A stretch of DNA of 64,000 bases from Burkholderiaceae bacterium (GCA_023150375.1 JAKLLA010000001.1:372001-436000); one strand, 5' to 3'; shown: positions 35,037 through 44,622, numbered from the stretch's first letter. A program made the numbers and translations. Notes: generated by a model not told the origin, from the sequence alone.

Positions 35037-35545
35037 GCCCGCTTCCGGGCGACGAGACGGCGCGGTCAGCTCGCCCCGGGCGGCGCGCCGCCGCCCGTGC
35101 CCCCGGCCTGGACGAGGGGGCACTGGGCGGCGTGCTGGGCTATCACATCTCGCAGGCGTCGGTGACCACGCTGGAGCTGTTCGGCCGCCATGTCGGCGAG
35201 CCGCTGGACCTGCGTCCGGTGGAGTTCTCGCTGCTCCTGCTGCTGCAGGCCAACACGCAGGTGACGCCGAAGCTGCTGGCCCAGGCGCTGGCGCTGTCGG
35301 CCCCGAACCTGACCATCCTGCTCGACCGGCTGCAGGAGCGCGGCCTGATCGAGCGCGTGCGATCCGAGGCCGACCGGCGCTCCCAGCATGTGCTGCTGAC
35401 CCCCACGGGCCTGCAGCTGGCCGAGCGCTGCGTGGCCCTGTGCGGCACGATGGAGCTGGAGCTGGACGACTGCCTGACACCCGGCGAGCACCTGCTGCTG
35501 ATCGAGCTGCTGCAGAAGGTGGTCCGGCACGGCCGGCGCAGCTGA
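35033..35545 (+). CDS. MarR-family transcriptional regulator
   Basis: Protein of 170 residues with a winged helix: LSAPNLTILLDRLQERGLIER as recognition helix region (about 87-107) and wing RSEADRRSQHVLLTPTG. The start is taken as TTG at 35033, overlapping the dehydrogenase stop (TTGA), because no ATG or GTG gives a full N-terminal helix. MarR proteins with this neighbourhood (CouR, FerR, HcaR) are repressors relieved by hydroxycinnamoyl-CoA; the same role is inferred here, with operators in the divergent region near 24.5 kb. Confidence 0.82.
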   Translation: MSPLPGDETARSARPGRRAAARAPGLDEGALGGVLGYHISQASVTTLELFGRHVGEPLDLRPVEFSLLLLLQANTQVTPKLLAQALALSAPNLTILLDRLQERGLIERVRSEADRRSQHVLLTPTGLQLAERCVALCGTMELELDDCLTPGEHLLLIELLQKVVRHGRRS

Positions 35546-35720
35546 GGGGCGGCCCGCGCACGCGTGAATTGCGGGGCAGCGGGCCCGCTGCTCCGGCCTT
35601 CAGCCCGGCCGCGCAGCGTCGATAGTGCGACAGCAGGCGTGAGACTCCGACCCGGCGCTCCTGGCGGGCGCGCGGGGACATCTCGTCCACGGGGGGCCTG
35701 CCGCAGTACCGAGGTTTCGC

Positions 35721-37151
35721 ATGTCCGCATCTTCCTTCTCCAGCCAGGCCGTGTTGCGCGCCCGGCGCCAGCATCAGGTGCCACTGGTGGCGGCCTGGAT
35801 CTCCGCCGTCGTGGCCATCGGGCTGGGCTGGCAGGCCGACGAACTGCTGCTCGGCCTGGTCGGCGGCGTCGGCCTGGCCGGCGCTTTCACGCTGGCCACC
35901 CTCGCCCATCCGGTCGCACGCGCCACCGCCTGTCTCGCCGGGGTCGTGCTGATGTCGCTGGTGGGGCTGCACATCCATCTGGCGCGCGGCGCCACCGAGA
36001 TCCACTTCGGCGTGTTCGCGCTGCTGGCCGCCCTGGTGGTCTACCGCGACTGGCTGCCCATCCTGGTCGGCGCGGTCACCATCGCCGCCCACCACGCCGG
36101 CTTCCTCTGGCTGCAGCAGAGCGGCTTCGGGGTGTACTGCTTCACCCAGCCCACCTTCGCGGAGCTGGTCAAGCACGCCGCCTACGTGGTGGTGGAAGCC
36201 GGCCTGCTGATCTATCTGGCCGACCAGATGCGCCGGGATGCGCGGCGCTTCCTGGACGTCGAGTCGGTGGTCGACGCGGTGCGCATCGAGGGCGAGCGGG
36301 TCGACCTCGGCGGCGTGACCCGCCTCGAGGTGCGCGCCAGCCAGGCCCGCAAGCTGCAGGAACTGCTGAGCAGCATCCAGCAGCTGGTGCAACGTCTGAA
36401 CGGCTCGATCCAGTCGATCACCCTGGCCACCCGCGAAATCGCCAGCGGCAACCAGGACCTGTCGGCGCGCACCGAGCAGACCGCCAGCTCGCTGCAGCAG
36501 ACCGCCAGCTCGATGGAACAGCTCACCGGCACGGTGCAGCAGACCGCCGACTCGGCCCGCACCGCCAACCAGCTGGTCGGTACCACCGCGCAGTCGGCCC
36601 GCCACGGCGGTCAGGTGGTGGCCCAGGTGGTGGCCAACATGGCCGACATCACCACCTCGAGCCGGCGCATCGCCGAGATCATCGGTGTGATCGACGGCAT
36701 CGCCTTCCAGACCAACATCCTGGCGCTCAACGCCGCGGTGGAGGCCGCCCGTGCGGGCGAACAGGGCCGCGGCTTCGCGGTGGTGGCCGGGGAGGTGCGC
36801 TCACTGGCGCAGCGCTCGGCCAACGCGGCGCGCGAGATCAAGAGCCTGATCGGCGCCAGCGTCGAGAAGGTGGAGTCGGGCAGCCAGCTGGTGCAGCAGG
36901 CCGGTGCGGCGATGGACGAGATCGTCGCCGGCGTGCAGCGCGTCACCGACATCATCGGCGAGATCAGTGCCGCGGCCACCGAGCAGAGCCACGGCCTGGC
37001 GCAGGTCAACGGCGCGGTGACCCAGCTCGACCAGATGACGCAGCAGAACGCCGCCCTGGTCGAACAGAGCACGGCCGCGGCCGAAAGCCTGCGCGAGCAG
37101 GCCGAGCAGGTGCGCGAGCTGATCGGCCGCTTCGAGTCCACGCCCGCCTGA
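35721..37151 (+). CDS. Methyl-accepting chemotaxis protein with a membrane-embedded sensor domain
   Basis: Protein of 476 residues. The first 165 residues form about five or six helices with almost no periplasmic loop, and carry clustered conserved-looking residues ([26 protein letters not shown]). The cytoplasmic part lacks an obvious HAMP but has the signalling hairpin with [29 protein letters not shown] and adaptation helices. It should signal to CheA/CheW. Its position beside an aromatic uptake cluster suggests taxis to those compounds or to their metabolism (energy taxis). The 175-bp gap before it shows no clear sigma-28 promoter. Confidence 0.88.
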   Translation: MSASSFSSQAVLRARRQHQVPLVAAWISAVVAIGLGWQADELLLGLVGGVGLAGAFTLATLAHPVARATACLAGVVLMSLVGLHIHLARGATEIHFGVFALLAALVVYRDWLPILVGAVTIAAHHAGFLWLQQSGFGVYCFTQPTFAELVKHAAYVVVEAGLLIYLADQMRRDARRFLDVESVVDAVRIEGERVDLGGVTRLEVRASQARKLQELLSSIQQLVQRLNGSIQSITLATREIASGNQDLSARTEQTASSLQQTASSMEQLTGTVQQTADSARTANQLVGTTAQSARHGGQVVAQVVANMADITTSSRRIAEIIGVIDGIAFQTNILALNAAVEAARAGEQGRGFAVVAGEVRSLAQRSANAAREIKSLIGASVEKVESGSQLVQQAGAAMDEIVAGVQRVTDIIGEISAAATEQSHGLAQVNGAVTQLDQMTQQNAALVEQSTAAAESLREQAEQVRELIGRFESTPA

Positions 37152-37188
37152 GCGGGGCCGCCCGCGCCGCCGGGCCCGCCGCCCGGCC

Positions 37189-37767
37189 TCAGGCGGCCAG
37201 GAAGTGCTGCCGGTAGTACAGCAGCTCGTCGATCGACTCGTGGATGTCGGCCAGCGCGGTGTGCTTCTGCGCTTTCTTGAAGCCGTCCACCAGGCCGGGC
37301 TTCCAGCGCCTAGCCAGCTCCTTGAGCGTCGAGACGTCGACGTTGCGGTAGTGGAAGAAGTCCTCCAGCTTCGGCATGTAGTTGGCCATGAAGCGGCGGT
37401 CCTGGCAGATGCTGTTGCCGCACATCGGCGACTTGCGCGCGCTGACGTAGCGCATCAGGAAGGCCTTCACCTCGGCCGCGGCGGCCTCCTCGTCGATCGT
37501 CGAGGCGCGCACCCGGTCGATCAGTCCGCTCTTGCCATGGGTGCCCTTGTTCCAGGCGTCCATGCGGTCGAGCACCGCGTCGCTCTGGTGCAGCGCGATC
37601 ACCGGCCCCTCCACGCGCAGCTGCAGCTGCGCGTCGGTCACCACCACGGCGATCTCCAGGATGCGGTCGGTGGCCGGATCCAGGCCGGTCATCTCCATGT
37701 CCACCCAGATCAGGTTGAGGTCGTTCTTGGCGAGCAGGGCTTCGGGCGGGTTCGGCGTCTCGGTCAT
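37189..37767 (-). CDS. orn: Oligoribonuclease
   Basis: Protein of 192 residues that degrades 2-5-nt RNAs, and pGpG from cyclic-di-GMP turnover. The DEDDh exonuclease residues are visible: Asp and Glu in [10 protein letters not shown], Asp in CQDRRF, and His and Asp in [11 protein letters not shown]. The ATG at 37765-37767 gives the normal length; an upstream ATG would add 11 atypical residues. It is divergent from the M48 peptidase gene. Confidence 0.96.
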   Translation of the reverse strand: MTETPNPPEALLAKNDLNLIWVDMEMTGLDPATDRILEIAVVVTDAQLQLRVEGPVIALHQSDAVLDRMDAWNKGTHGKSGLIDRVRASTIDEEAAAAEVKAFLMRYVSARKSPMCGNSICQDRRFMANYMPKLEDFFHYRNVDVSTLKELARRWKPGLVDGFKKAQKHTALADIHESIDELLYYRQHFLAA

Positions 37768-37850
37768 CGGCGGCTCCAGCAGGGGGCGGAATTGTCCCAT
37801 GCAGCCCCCGCCGCACGGCAGGGCGACAGGGCTTCGGCGAGAATCCCGGC

Positions 37851-39116
37851 ATGACTTCGCTGACCGTGACGATCGTCTTCGCCGCCGCCCTGCTGCTCAA
37901 GCTGGGCCTCGAGCTCTGGCTGATCGGTCGGCAGGTGCGCCATGTGGCGCGGCACCGGGAGGCGCTGCCGCCTGCCTTCGCCGGCGTGGTAAGCCTGGAG
38001 GCGCACCGCAAGGCGGCCGACTACACCCTGGCGCGCCAGCGCCTGCAGGTCATCGCCCTGACCTGGGGCGCCCTGGTGCTGCTGGGCTGGACCCTGCTGG
38101 GCGGCCTGGATCTGCTCAATGTCTGGCTGCGCGACGCCCTGCTGCCGCGCTGGGGCGAGATGGGCTACCAGCTCGCACTGCTCACCGCGGTGAGCGTGAT
38201 CGGCGCCGCGCTGGACCTGCCGCTGGACCTGTGGCGCACCTTCCGGCTCGAGCAGCGCTTCGGCTTCAACCGCATGACCTGGGGCCTGTGGCTGCGCGAT
38301 GCGGCGATGGGCGCGCTGCTGGGCGCCCTGATCGGGCTGCCGCTGGCGGCCCTGATGCTCTGGCTGATGGCCGCCGCCGGCGGCCTGTGGTGGCTCTGGG
38401 CCTTCGGCGTGCTGGCCGGCTTCACGCTGCTGATGCAGCTGATCTACCCGACCTGGATCGCGCCGCTGTTCAACAAGTTCCAGCCGTTGGCCGACGCGGC
38501 ACTGGCCGAGCGCGTGCAGGCGCTGATGCAGCGCTGCGGCTTTCGCGCCCAGGGGTTGTACGTGATGGACGGCAGCCGGCGCTCGGCCCATGCGAACGCC
38601 TATTTCACCGGCTTCGGCAGCAGCAAGCGGGTGGTCTTCTTCGACACCCTGCTCGCCCGCCTGAGCCCCGGCGAAGTCGAAGCCGTGCTGGCCCATGAGC
38701 TGGGCCACTTCCACCACCGCCACGTGCCCAAGCGCCTGGCCACGGTGATGGGCATCTGGCTGTTCAGCCTGGCCCTGCTGGGCTGGCTGATGAACCAGCC
38801 GGCCTTCTACGCCGGCCTGGGCGTGCAGCCGAACCTGTTCGCCCCGAACCACGCCCTGGCGCTGCTGCTGGTGGTGATGGCCGGGCCGGTGTTCGGCTTC
38901 TTCGTCGGCCCGATCACCGCGGCGTTGTCGCGCCGGCATGAATTCGAAGCCGACGCCTACGCCTGCCGGCAGGCCGCCGGGGCGGATCTGCGCGCCGCGC
39001 TGCTCAAGCTGTACGAGGACAACGCCTCGACGCTCACCCCCGACCCCCTGTACGTGCGCATGTACTACTCGCATCCCCCCGCCAGCGAACGCCTGGCGGC
39101 GATGCCGGCAGCCTGA
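37851..39116 (+). CDS. M48-family membrane metallopeptidase (Ste24/CAAX-protease type)
   Basis: Zinc protease of 421 residues with several membrane helices around the catalytic site. The HEXXH motif is AHELGHFHH (about residue 284), and the third zinc ligand is in HEFEADAYA (about residue 364). The N-terminal half matches the peptidase M48 N-terminal domain. In Burkholderiales it is often next to rsgA and orn, as here. It probably works in membrane protein quality control. Confidence 0.92.
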   Translation: MTSLTVTIVFAAALLLKLGLELWLIGRQVRHVARHREALPPAFAGVVSLEAHRKAADYTLARQRLQVIALTWGALVLLGWTLLGGLDLLNVWLRDALLPRWGEMGYQLALLTAVSVIGAALDLPLDLWRTFRLEQRFGFNRMTWGLWLRDAAMGALLGALIGLPLAALMLWLMAAAGGLWWLWAFGVLAGFTLLMQLIYPTWIAPLFNKFQPLADAALAERVQALMQRCGFRAQGLYVMDGSRRSAHANAYFTGFGSSKRVVFFDTLLARLSPGEVEAVLAHELGHFHHRHVPKRLATVMGIWLFSLALLGWLMNQPAFYAGLGVQPNLFAPNHALALLLVVMAGPVFGFFVGPITAALSRRHEFEADAYACRQAAGADLRAALLKLYEDNASTLTPDPLYVRMYYSHPPASERLAAMPAA

Positions 39117-39131
39117 CGCCGCGGCCCGCCG

Positions 39132-40055
39132 ATGCAGCGCCCCGCCGACCTGGACACCGGACTGGTGATCGCCGGCCATGGCCGGCACTATCTGGTGCAG
39201 ACGCCCGAAGGGCGCGAGCTGATCTGCCACCCCCGCGGCAAGAAGAGCGATGTGGTGGTGGGCGACCGCATCCGCTGGGCCCCCACGCATGGTGACGAGG
39301 GTGTGATCGAGGGCCTGGAGCCGCGCCGCAACCTGCTCTACCGCCAGGACGAGTGGCGCACCAAGTCCTTCGCCGCCAACCTCGACCGGCTGCTGATCCT
39401 GGTGGCCGCCGAGCCGGTGTTCAGCGAGCAGCAGCTCGCGCGCGCGCTGATCGCCGCCGAACAGGCCGGCATCGAGGTGCTGATCGCGCTGAACAAGATC
39501 GACCTGACCGAGGCCGCCGCGACCGCGCGCGAGCGCCTGGCGCCCTACCGGGCCATGGGCTACGAGCTGATCGAAGTCGCCCTGAAGCCGCGCGGGCCGG
39601 ACGGCGAGCCCGATGCCCGCCGCCAGCTGGCCGAGCGGCTGGCCGAGGGCGCCACACTGGTGCTGGGCCCCTCGGGCACGGGCAAGAGCACGCTGGTCAA
39701 CCTGCTGGTGCCGCAGGCCGCGGCGCTGACGGCGGAGATCTCCACCGCGCTGAACTCCGGCCGCCACACCACGACCCACACACGCTGGTACTGGCTGGAC
39801 GAGGCGCGCCGCGGTGCGCTGATCGACTCGCCGGGCTTCCAGGAATTCGGCCTGCAGCACATCGACCCCACCGAGCTGCCGCGCTGGATGCCCGACCTGA
39901 ACGCGCATCTGGGCAGCTGCCGCTTCCACAACTGCAGCCACCTGCACGAGCCTGGCTGCGGGGTGCGCGCCGCGCTGGAGCGCGGCGACATCGCGGCCTC
40001 GCGCTACCGCATCTACCAGTCGCTGCGCGAGGAACTGAGCCGGTCGAAGTGGTGA
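39132..40055 (+). CDS. rsgA: Ribosome small-subunit-dependent GTPase A
   Basis: Circularly permuted GTPase of 307 residues that checks late maturation of the 30S subunit. It has an N-terminal OB domain (about 1-65), G4 ALNKIDL, G1 GPSGTGKSTLVN (about 178) and G3 DSPGF. The C-terminal zinc knuckle reads CRFHNCSHLHEPGCGV. It starts 15 bp after the peptidase stop. Confidence 0.96.
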   Translation: MQRPADLDTGLVIAGHGRHYLVQTPEGRELICHPRGKKSDVVVGDRIRWAPTHGDEGVIEGLEPRRNLLYRQDEWRTKSFAANLDRLLILVAAEPVFSEQQLARALIAAEQAGIEVLIALNKIDLTEAAATARERLAPYRAMGYELIEVALKPRGPDGEPDARRQLAERLAEGATLVLGPSGTGKSTLVNLLVPQAAALTAEISTALNSGRHTTTHTRWYWLDEARRGALIDSPGFQEFGLQHIDPTELPRWMPDLNAHLGSCRFHNCSHLHEPGCGVRAALERGDIAASRYRIYQSLREELSRSKW

Positions 40056-40065
40056 GCCGTGCGGC

Positions 40066-41055
40066 TCAGCCGAGCAGGTTGGCCAGCGACAGCAGTGCGA
40101 GCAGCAGCATCCACAGCACCACGGCCCGCCAGACCAGCCCGACCACCGAACGCAGGTGGCCCAGCTGCGGGGCGGCCCCCGGCGTGCTGCCCTCGGCCTG
40201 CGGATCGGCGCTCATCCCGCCGGCCTGGAAGCTGCGCCCATGGTCGGGCTGCATCTCGGGCGCCGGCGCGCCGCCGAGGGCCACACCCACCGCCCCGGCT
40301 GCCGCAGCCAGCAGCACGCCGTCGTTGCGCTGCTTCCAGAGGCCGGCATGGTTGCGCCAGCAGTCCACCGCCTCCTCGAAATTGCCGACCACGGCAAAGC
40401 CGGCTGCGGTGAGCCTTGCGGGCACATGGTCGACCCAGGCGAAGGCGGCCTGCGAGCGCTGCATCAGCCCCAGATTGGTCGGCGCGCCCAGCACGTGGCT
40501 CTTGTACGACCAGTAGCGCGCACAGAACTCCGCCATGCGGTAGAGCACGGCGCCGGTCGGGCCCAGCCCCAGCGCCGAGCCCAGCACGAACCAGAAGAAC
40601 ACGCCGAAGACATGCCGGTGCGAGGCCAGCAGCGCATGCTCGATGACATGGCGCAGCACCTCGTTGCGCGGCAGCTCGCTGGCATCCAGGTGCCGCCACT
40701 GCTGCAGCAGGCCGCGCGCGGCCTCCTCGTCACCGCGTTCCAGCGCTTCGCGGATGTCGGTGAAATAGTGGCTGAACTGCCGGAAACCCAGCGTCAGATA
40801 CAGCACCACCAGGTTCCAGGCCAGCGCCAGCAGCACGCTGAAGTGGAACAGCAGCGCAAAGACGGCCCAGACGATCACGCAGGGCACCGCGACGCTGACC
40901 ACCCAGACCACCCAGGCGTGGTGCTCGCGGCCGGCATCGAAATTGCGGCCGGTCCAGCGTACCCAGGCCACCAGACCCTCGTGGACCGGATTGCCATGCG
41001 GGAGCGGCCGAAGTTGTTCGACAAACAGGGCCAGCAGAACCGCGAGAAAGCTCAT
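40066..41055 (-). CDS. CobD/CbiB-family (AmpE-like) membrane protein
   Basis: Protein of 329 residues with four or more hydrophobic segments: one at the N-terminus (SFLAVLLALFVEQL), a pair around residues 50-85, and one at the C-terminus. The overall pattern matches the CobD/CbiB/AmpE superfamily. No cobalamin genes are nearby, and Burkholderiales homologues at this locus are not thought to act in cobalamin synthesis, so the role is unknown. The ATG at 41053-41055 avoids an 11-residue extension. Convergent with rsgA (10-bp gap). Confidence 0.75.
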   Translation of the reverse strand: MSFLAVLLALFVEQLRPLPHGNPVHEGLVAWVRWTGRNFDAGREHHAWVVWVVSVAVPCVIVWAVFALLFHFSVLLALAWNLVVLYLTLGFRQFSHYFTDIREALERGDEEAARGLLQQWRHLDASELPRNEVLRHVIEHALLASHRHVFGVFFWFVLGSALGLGPTGAVLYRMAEFCARYWSYKSHVLGAPTNLGLMQRSQAAFAWVDHVPARLTAAGFAVVGNFEEAVDCWRNHAGLWKQRNDGVLLAAAAGAVGVALGGAPAPEMQPDHGRSFQAGGMSADPQAEGSTPGAAPQLGHLRSVVGLVWRAVVLWMLLLALLSLANLLG

Positions 41056-41128
41056 GTCGGGATGATAGCCGGCGCCCTTCGCGTCCACGCAGGCCGACCG
41101 TGCGGCTCGGACGGCTGACGGTCGATCC

Positions 41129-41827
41129 TCAGGCGCTCAGGAAGCGGTAGAAGTTGCGCAGCATCGCGGCCGTGGCGCCCCAGATGAAGTACTCGCGCGC
41201 CTCGGCACCGCCGGTCCAGGGCATCGAGAGGAACTGGCGCCGCCCGATTGCACCGGGCAGCTCCACCTCGTGACGGCGGTGATGCGCCGGCGTCATCAGG
41301 AAGGTCAGCGGCACCTCGAAGACCTCGGCGACTTCGAAGGGGTCCGGGGACAGGTCGAAGCCGGGCTCCACCAGGGCCACCACCGGGGTCACGACATAGG
41401 CCGTGACCGTGGTGTAGGCCGGCAGGCAGCCGATCACCTCGACATGGCGTGCGGGCAGACCGACCTCCTCCTCGGCCTCGCGCAGGGCGGTGCGCACAGG
41501 ATCGCCGAGTTCGTCGTCCTCGGCGCGGCCACCGGGAAAGCTGATCTGCCCGGCATGGTCGTGCAGATGATCGGTGCGCCGGGTCAGCAGCACCGCCAAC
41601 CCCTGCGGACGCTGCACCAGGGGCACCAGCACCGAGGCAGGCCGCAGCGCCCGCCCCTCCAGACGCCCGCCGTCGCCGGGAAACTCGGGCTGCCAGTCCA
41701 GCGGCGCAGCAAAGCGCCGGCGCAGCGCGTCGGCCGTCAGCCGGGGCGCCGGCACGGCAGGCAGATGGGCATCCTGCGCCACCACGGGAATGGCGCGCGG
41801 GTCACGGATCAGCGCGGGACGGGACAT
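41129..41827 (-). CDS. CoA pyrophosphatase (Nudix hydrolase)
   Basis: Protein of 232 residues of the NudL/YeaB type, which cleaves CoA and oxidised CoA to 3',5'-ADP and phosphopantetheine. The Nudix box runs from GGRAEDDELGDP through REAEEEVGL and keeps all catalytic Glu and Arg residues. The upstream family motif is visible as LLTRR...HAGQISFPGG. It lies downstream of the rplS operon but after a strong terminator. Confidence 0.92.
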   Translation of the reverse strand: MSRPALIRDPRAIPVVAQDAHLPAVPAPRLTADALRRRFAAPLDWQPEFPGDGGRLEGRALRPASVLVPLVQRPQGLAVLLTRRTDHLHDHAGQISFPGGRAEDDELGDPVRTALREAEEEVGLPARHVEVIGCLPAYTTVTAYVVTPVVALVEPGFDLSPDPFEVAEVFEVPLTFLMTPAHHRRHEVELPGAIGRRQFLSMPWTGGAEAREYFIWGATAAMLRNFYRFLSA

Positions 41828-41844
41828 GGCGCCAGCATAGGGCC

Positions 41845-41876
41845 AAAAGCAAAGGGCCGTCCGGTGGACGGCCCTT
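41845..41876 (-). terminator. Rho-independent terminator of the rpsP-rimM-trmD-rplS operon
   Basis: On the minus strand, AAGGGCCGTCC pairs perfectly with GGACGGCCCTT around a 3-nt loop (41852-41876) and is followed by a T-rich tract (TTTGCTTTT). It lies about 220 bp past the rplS stop, beyond the REP-like repeats, and 18-49 bp before the CoA pyrophosphatase start. Confidence 0.85.
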
Positions 41877-41912
41877 GCGGGCGCTGGCAGAAGGCATCCT
41901 GCCGTGCAGTGA

Positions 41913-42114
41913 GGCCGCTCGCGCGACCCTTCGCTTCGCTCAGGACAGCTTTTGGCGGATGCCGAAAGCTGTACGGCCTACGATGCAGGCCGGGCCGCTC
42001 GCGCGACCCTTCGCTTCGCTCAGGACAGCTTTTGGCGGATGCCGAAAGCTGTACGGCCTGCGATGCAGGCCGGGCCGCTCGCGCGACCCTTCGCTTCGCT
42101 CAGGACAGCTTTTC
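41913..42114. repeat. Tandem REP-like 80-bp repeat, 2.5 copies, overlapping the rplS stop
   Basis: Units begin at 41913, 41993 and 42073 (GGCCGCTC...), giving an exact 80-bp period; the first two are almost identical and the third is partial. Each full unit contains CCCTTCGCTTCGCTCAGGAC, a phrase of REP-type elements common in high-GC proteobacteria, and an imperfect hairpin formed by ACAGCTTT and AAAGCTGT. The partial copy supplies the last codons and stop of rplS. Confidence 0.85.
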
Positions 42115-42453
42115 CTTGATGCGGGCGGACTTGCCGCTGCGCTGGCGCAGGTAGTACAGCTTGGCACGACGCACGTCGCCACGGCGCTTGACCTCGATGG
42201 AGGCGATCAGCGGGCTGTAGAGCTGGAAGGTCCGCTCGACGCCCTCGCCGCTGGAGATCTTGCGCACGATGAAGCTGCTGTTCAGGCCGCGGTTGCGCTT
42301 GGCGATCACCACGCCTTCGTAGGCCTGCACACGCTTGCGAGTACCTTCGACCACGTTGACGTTGACGATCACGGTATCGCCGGGCGCGAAGGCCGGGATG
42401 GTCTTGTTCAGCCGAGCAATCTCTTCCTGCTCGAGTTGACGGATCAGGTCCAT
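42100..42453 (-). CDS. rplS: Ribosomal protein L19
   Basis: Protein of 117 residues, standard for L19, with the conserved [33 protein letters not shown]. It sits at the 30S-50S interface. The ATG at 42451-42453 has AGGAG upstream. The final codons (KLS and stop) coincide with the start of a REP-like repeat. It is the last gene of the rpsP operon. Confidence 0.98.
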   Translation of the reverse strand: MDLIRQLEQEEIARLNKTIPAFAPGDTVIVNVNVVEGTRKRVQAYEGVVIAKRNRGLNSSFIVRKISSGEGVERTFQLYSPLIASIEVKRRGDVRRAKLYYLRQRSGKSARIKEKLS

Positions 42454-42539
42454 TCGAATCACTCCTAGGGATCGTGCCTGCACCCGAGGCGACCGGTCGG
42501 ACCGGATCGCCGCGCTGCATCGGGCAGCAGTGCGTCGGG

Positions 42540-42611
42540 GCTGCCAGAAGCGGCAGCTCGACGCGAAACCTTCGGTTTCGGCCAGGCAGAGGATCAAAAC
42601 CGCGGATTATA
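42540..42611 (-). promoter_or_regulatory. Possible internal promoter and leader hairpins for rplS
   Basis: A perfect -10 hexamer TATAAT (minus strand, 42606-42611) overlaps the trmD stop codon, but no good -35 is visible. Between it and rplS lie two hairpins: GGTTTCG-type arms (42564-42580, CGAAACC with GGTTTCG) and GCTGCC/GGCAGC (42540-42557). The 153-bp spacer is long for this operon and could hold a separate start or a control element. Confidence 0.4.
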
Positions 42612-43368
42612 GCGTCGGATCTGCGGCCAGTTGCTGCAGCCAGCGCTCGTCGTCCCGGTCGAGCTGGCCCGCGCGACGCGCCGCCTCGATCAGCTCGGGG
42701 CGGCGGCGGGCCGTCAGCGCCAGTTGCCGGCGGCGGCGCCAGCGGGCAATCTCGCCGTGGTGGCCCGACAGCAGCACCGGCGGCACCGGCTGGTCGGCCC
42801 AGCATTCCGGCCGGCTGTAGTGCGGGCAGTCGAGCAGCCCGTCGGAGAAGCTGTCCTGCTGGTGCGAGGCCGCATCGTTGAGCACGCCCGGCTGCAGCCG
42901 GGTCGCCGCGTCGATCAGCGCCAGCGCCGGCAGTTCGCCACCGGAGAGCACGAAGTCGCCCAGGCTGATCTCCTCGTCGACATGGCGATCCAGGAAGCGC
43001 TGGTCGACGCCCTCGTAGCGCCCGCACAGCAGCAGGGCTCCGCTGCCGGCCGCGAAGGCCTGCACGCGCCGCTGTGTCAGCGGCACCCCGGCGGGGCTGA
43101 AGTAGATCAAGGGCGCGCGCTCACGGCCGTCGCCGCGTTCGGCCCGGATGGCCGCCACAGCCCGCTCGAGGGGCTCGGCCAGCATCACCATGCCGGGCCC
43201 GCCGCCGTAGGGGCGGTCGTCGACGCGGCGGTAGTTGTCGCTGGCAAAGTCACGCAGCGGCCAAAGCCGCACATCGACCTGGCGCGACTCGAAGGCGCGG
43301 CGGGTCACGCCGACCTCGAGGAAGGGCCGGAACAGCTCGGGAAACAGGGTCAGGACATCGATGCGCAT
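42607..43368 (-). CDS. trmD: tRNA (guanine-N1)-methyltransferase
   Basis: SPOUT methyltransferase of 253 residues that makes m1G37 in tRNAs. The trefoil-knot S-adenosylmethionine site is [13 protein letters not shown] and [16 protein letters not shown]. The ATG at 43366-43368 with AGGAG 5 bp upstream is preferred over a GTG two codons earlier. Member of the rpsP-rimM-trmD-rplS operon. Confidence 0.97.
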   Translation of the reverse strand: MRIDVLTLFPELFRPFLEVGVTRRAFESRQVDVRLWPLRDFASDNYRRVDDRPYGGGPGMVMLAEPLERAVAAIRAERGDGRERAPLIYFSPAGVPLTQRRVQAFAAGSGALLLCGRYEGVDQRFLDRHVDEEISLGDFVLSGGELPALALIDAATRLQPGVLNDAASHQQDSFSDGLLDCPHYSRPECWADQPVPPVLLSGHHGEIARWRRRRQLALTARRRPELIEAARRAGQLDRDDERWLQQLAADPTL

Positions 43369-43399
43369 GCACACTCCTGCAGCCCGCCCCGAGGGGGTC

Positions 43400-44044
43400 T
43401 CAGTAGTCGGCTTCCCAGTCGACCAGGATGCGCCGCTCGGACAGGCGCACCTCGTCGATGTAGGCGGCCACGAAGGGAATCAGGCGCTCCTCGGGCGCGG
43501 CCGCCTTCGCACGCGCGCGCTTGCCGGGCGAGGTCGACGGCTCGGCGGCCGGGGCCTGCCCCTCGGTCGCCGCGGGCACGGGCGCCAGCACCCTCAGCAC
43601 GCTGTGCGCGCCGGTGTCGAGCAGGTCGGCCACCTGGCCCAGGCACTCGCCGCGCCGGTTCACCACGTCCAGGCCGATCAGGTCGACCCAGTAGTACTCG
43701 CCCGGCGCGGCGGCCGGAAAACTGGCCCGGGAGACGAAGACGCGCGCGCCCTTGAGCGCTTCGGCGGCCGAACGGTCGGCGATCTCGCCCGCGGCGGCCA
43801 CCACCCCGTCGCCATGCTCGCGCACCTGGGTGATCTGCAGCAGGCGCGGCAGCACCGGCGCCGCGGCGGGCCGGGGCCGGCCGGCCGGCGGCTGCAGGAA
43901 CCAGCGCCGCGAGGCCAGCAGGGCCTTGGGATCACGTGCGTAGGGCTCGACCCGGATCCAGCCCTTGACGCCCCAGGCGTCGCCGATACGGGCCACCTCG
44001 ACCGCATCGTCGGGCCAGGAAAGGTCGTCGTCGTGGGTGCTCAT
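43400..44044 (-). CDS. rimM: Ribosome maturation factor RimM
   Basis: Protein of 214 residues with an N-terminal barrel ([16 protein letters not shown]) and a C-terminal PRC barrel ([22 protein letters not shown]). It assists 30S head assembly with S19. An insertion of about 35 residues rich in Ala, Pro and Lys (about 158-190) splits the C-terminal barrel and makes it longer than E. coli RimM (182). This is common in the order. Confidence 0.96.
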   Translation of the reverse strand: MSTHDDDLSWPDDAVEVARIGDAWGVKGWIRVEPYARDPKALLASRRWFLQPPAGRPRPAAAPVLPRLLQITQVREHGDGVVAAAGEIADRSAAEALKGARVFVSRASFPAAAPGEYYWVDLIGLDVVNRRGECLGQVADLLDTGAHSVLRVLAPVPAATEGQAPAAEPSTSPGKRARAKAAAPEERLIPFVAAYIDEVRLSERRILVDWEADY

Positions 44045-44078
44045 GAGGGGGGCAGGAAAGGGGATCCAGGAAGCAGAA

Positions 44079-44096
44079 CGGGGCCCACAGGCCCCG
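44079..44096 (-). other. Hairpin between rpsP and rimM
   Basis: CGGGGCC and GGCCCCG form a 7-bp stem around CACA in the 95-bp gap between rpsP and rimM. It lacks a U-tract, so it is more likely an attenuating or stabilising hairpin that lets rpsP be expressed above rimM and trmD. Confidence 0.5.
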
Positions 44097-44139
44097 CGCT
44101 TCGTTCGCGCCGGTGATACACACCGGCAGCGGTTCGGAC

Positions 44140-44400
44140 TCAGGCCGCCGGAGCGACCTTGGCACGGGCCTGCTTGACCAGGCGCAGCACCGTGGGCGAC
44201 ATCTGAGCGCCATGGGCCACCCAGTGCTCCAGGCGGTCGAGCTCGATGCGCAGGCCTTCGGCCTGGCCGGCGGCCACCGGGTTGTAGAAACCCACGCGCT
44301 CCAGGAAGCGGCCATCACGGCGGTTCTGGCTGTGCGCAGCCACGATGTTGTAGAAGGGGCGCTTCTTGGAGCCGCCGCGTGCGAGTCGAATCACGACCAT
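44140..44400 (-). CDS. rpsP: Ribosomal protein S16
   Basis: Protein of 86 residues starting [20 protein letters not shown], the diagnostic S16 N-terminus. First gene of the operon. Start at 44398-44400 with AAGGAAAC upstream. Confidence 0.98.
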   Translation of the reverse strand: MVVIRLARGGSKKRPFYNIVAAHSQNRRDGRFLERVGFYNPVAAGQAEGLRIELDRLEHWVAHGAQMSPTVLRLVKQARAKVAPAA

Positions 44401-44594
44401 GATGTTTCCTTGATCACCAACGTTCAGTGACCCACCCGACCAGGAGACACTCAGGCCAGCAGATCAGTTATGGAAGCCGCCGCGTCGGGCCTGTCGGCCC
44501 TGCGCTCGCAGCGCTTCCTCGCGAAGAGTTCCAGCCCCGTTAGATACGTGCAGCGTACGCCTGGGGCGCGTTCTGCCGTCACCGGAAACCGGCG

Positions 44595-44622
44595 AGTATA
44601 GCCGCAAGCCGGCCGCCCGCAA
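44595..44622 (-). promoter_or_regulatory. Probable sigma-70 promoter of the rpsP operon
   Basis: On the minus strand, TTGCGG (44617-44622) and TATACT (44595-44600) are separated by 16 bp. They lie about 195 bp upstream of the rpsP start in the gap 44401-44626. The long leader could carry control elements, but I see no defined structure in it. Confidence 0.6.

Noticed and set aside
41913-42114. CRISPR array
   Set aside because: Repeats are tandem with no unique spacers and contain a REP-type hairpin. No cas genes are nearby.
41875-42468. Plus-strand coding region of about 197 codons
   Set aside because: It runs through the REP units and antisense to rplS and has no family similarity.
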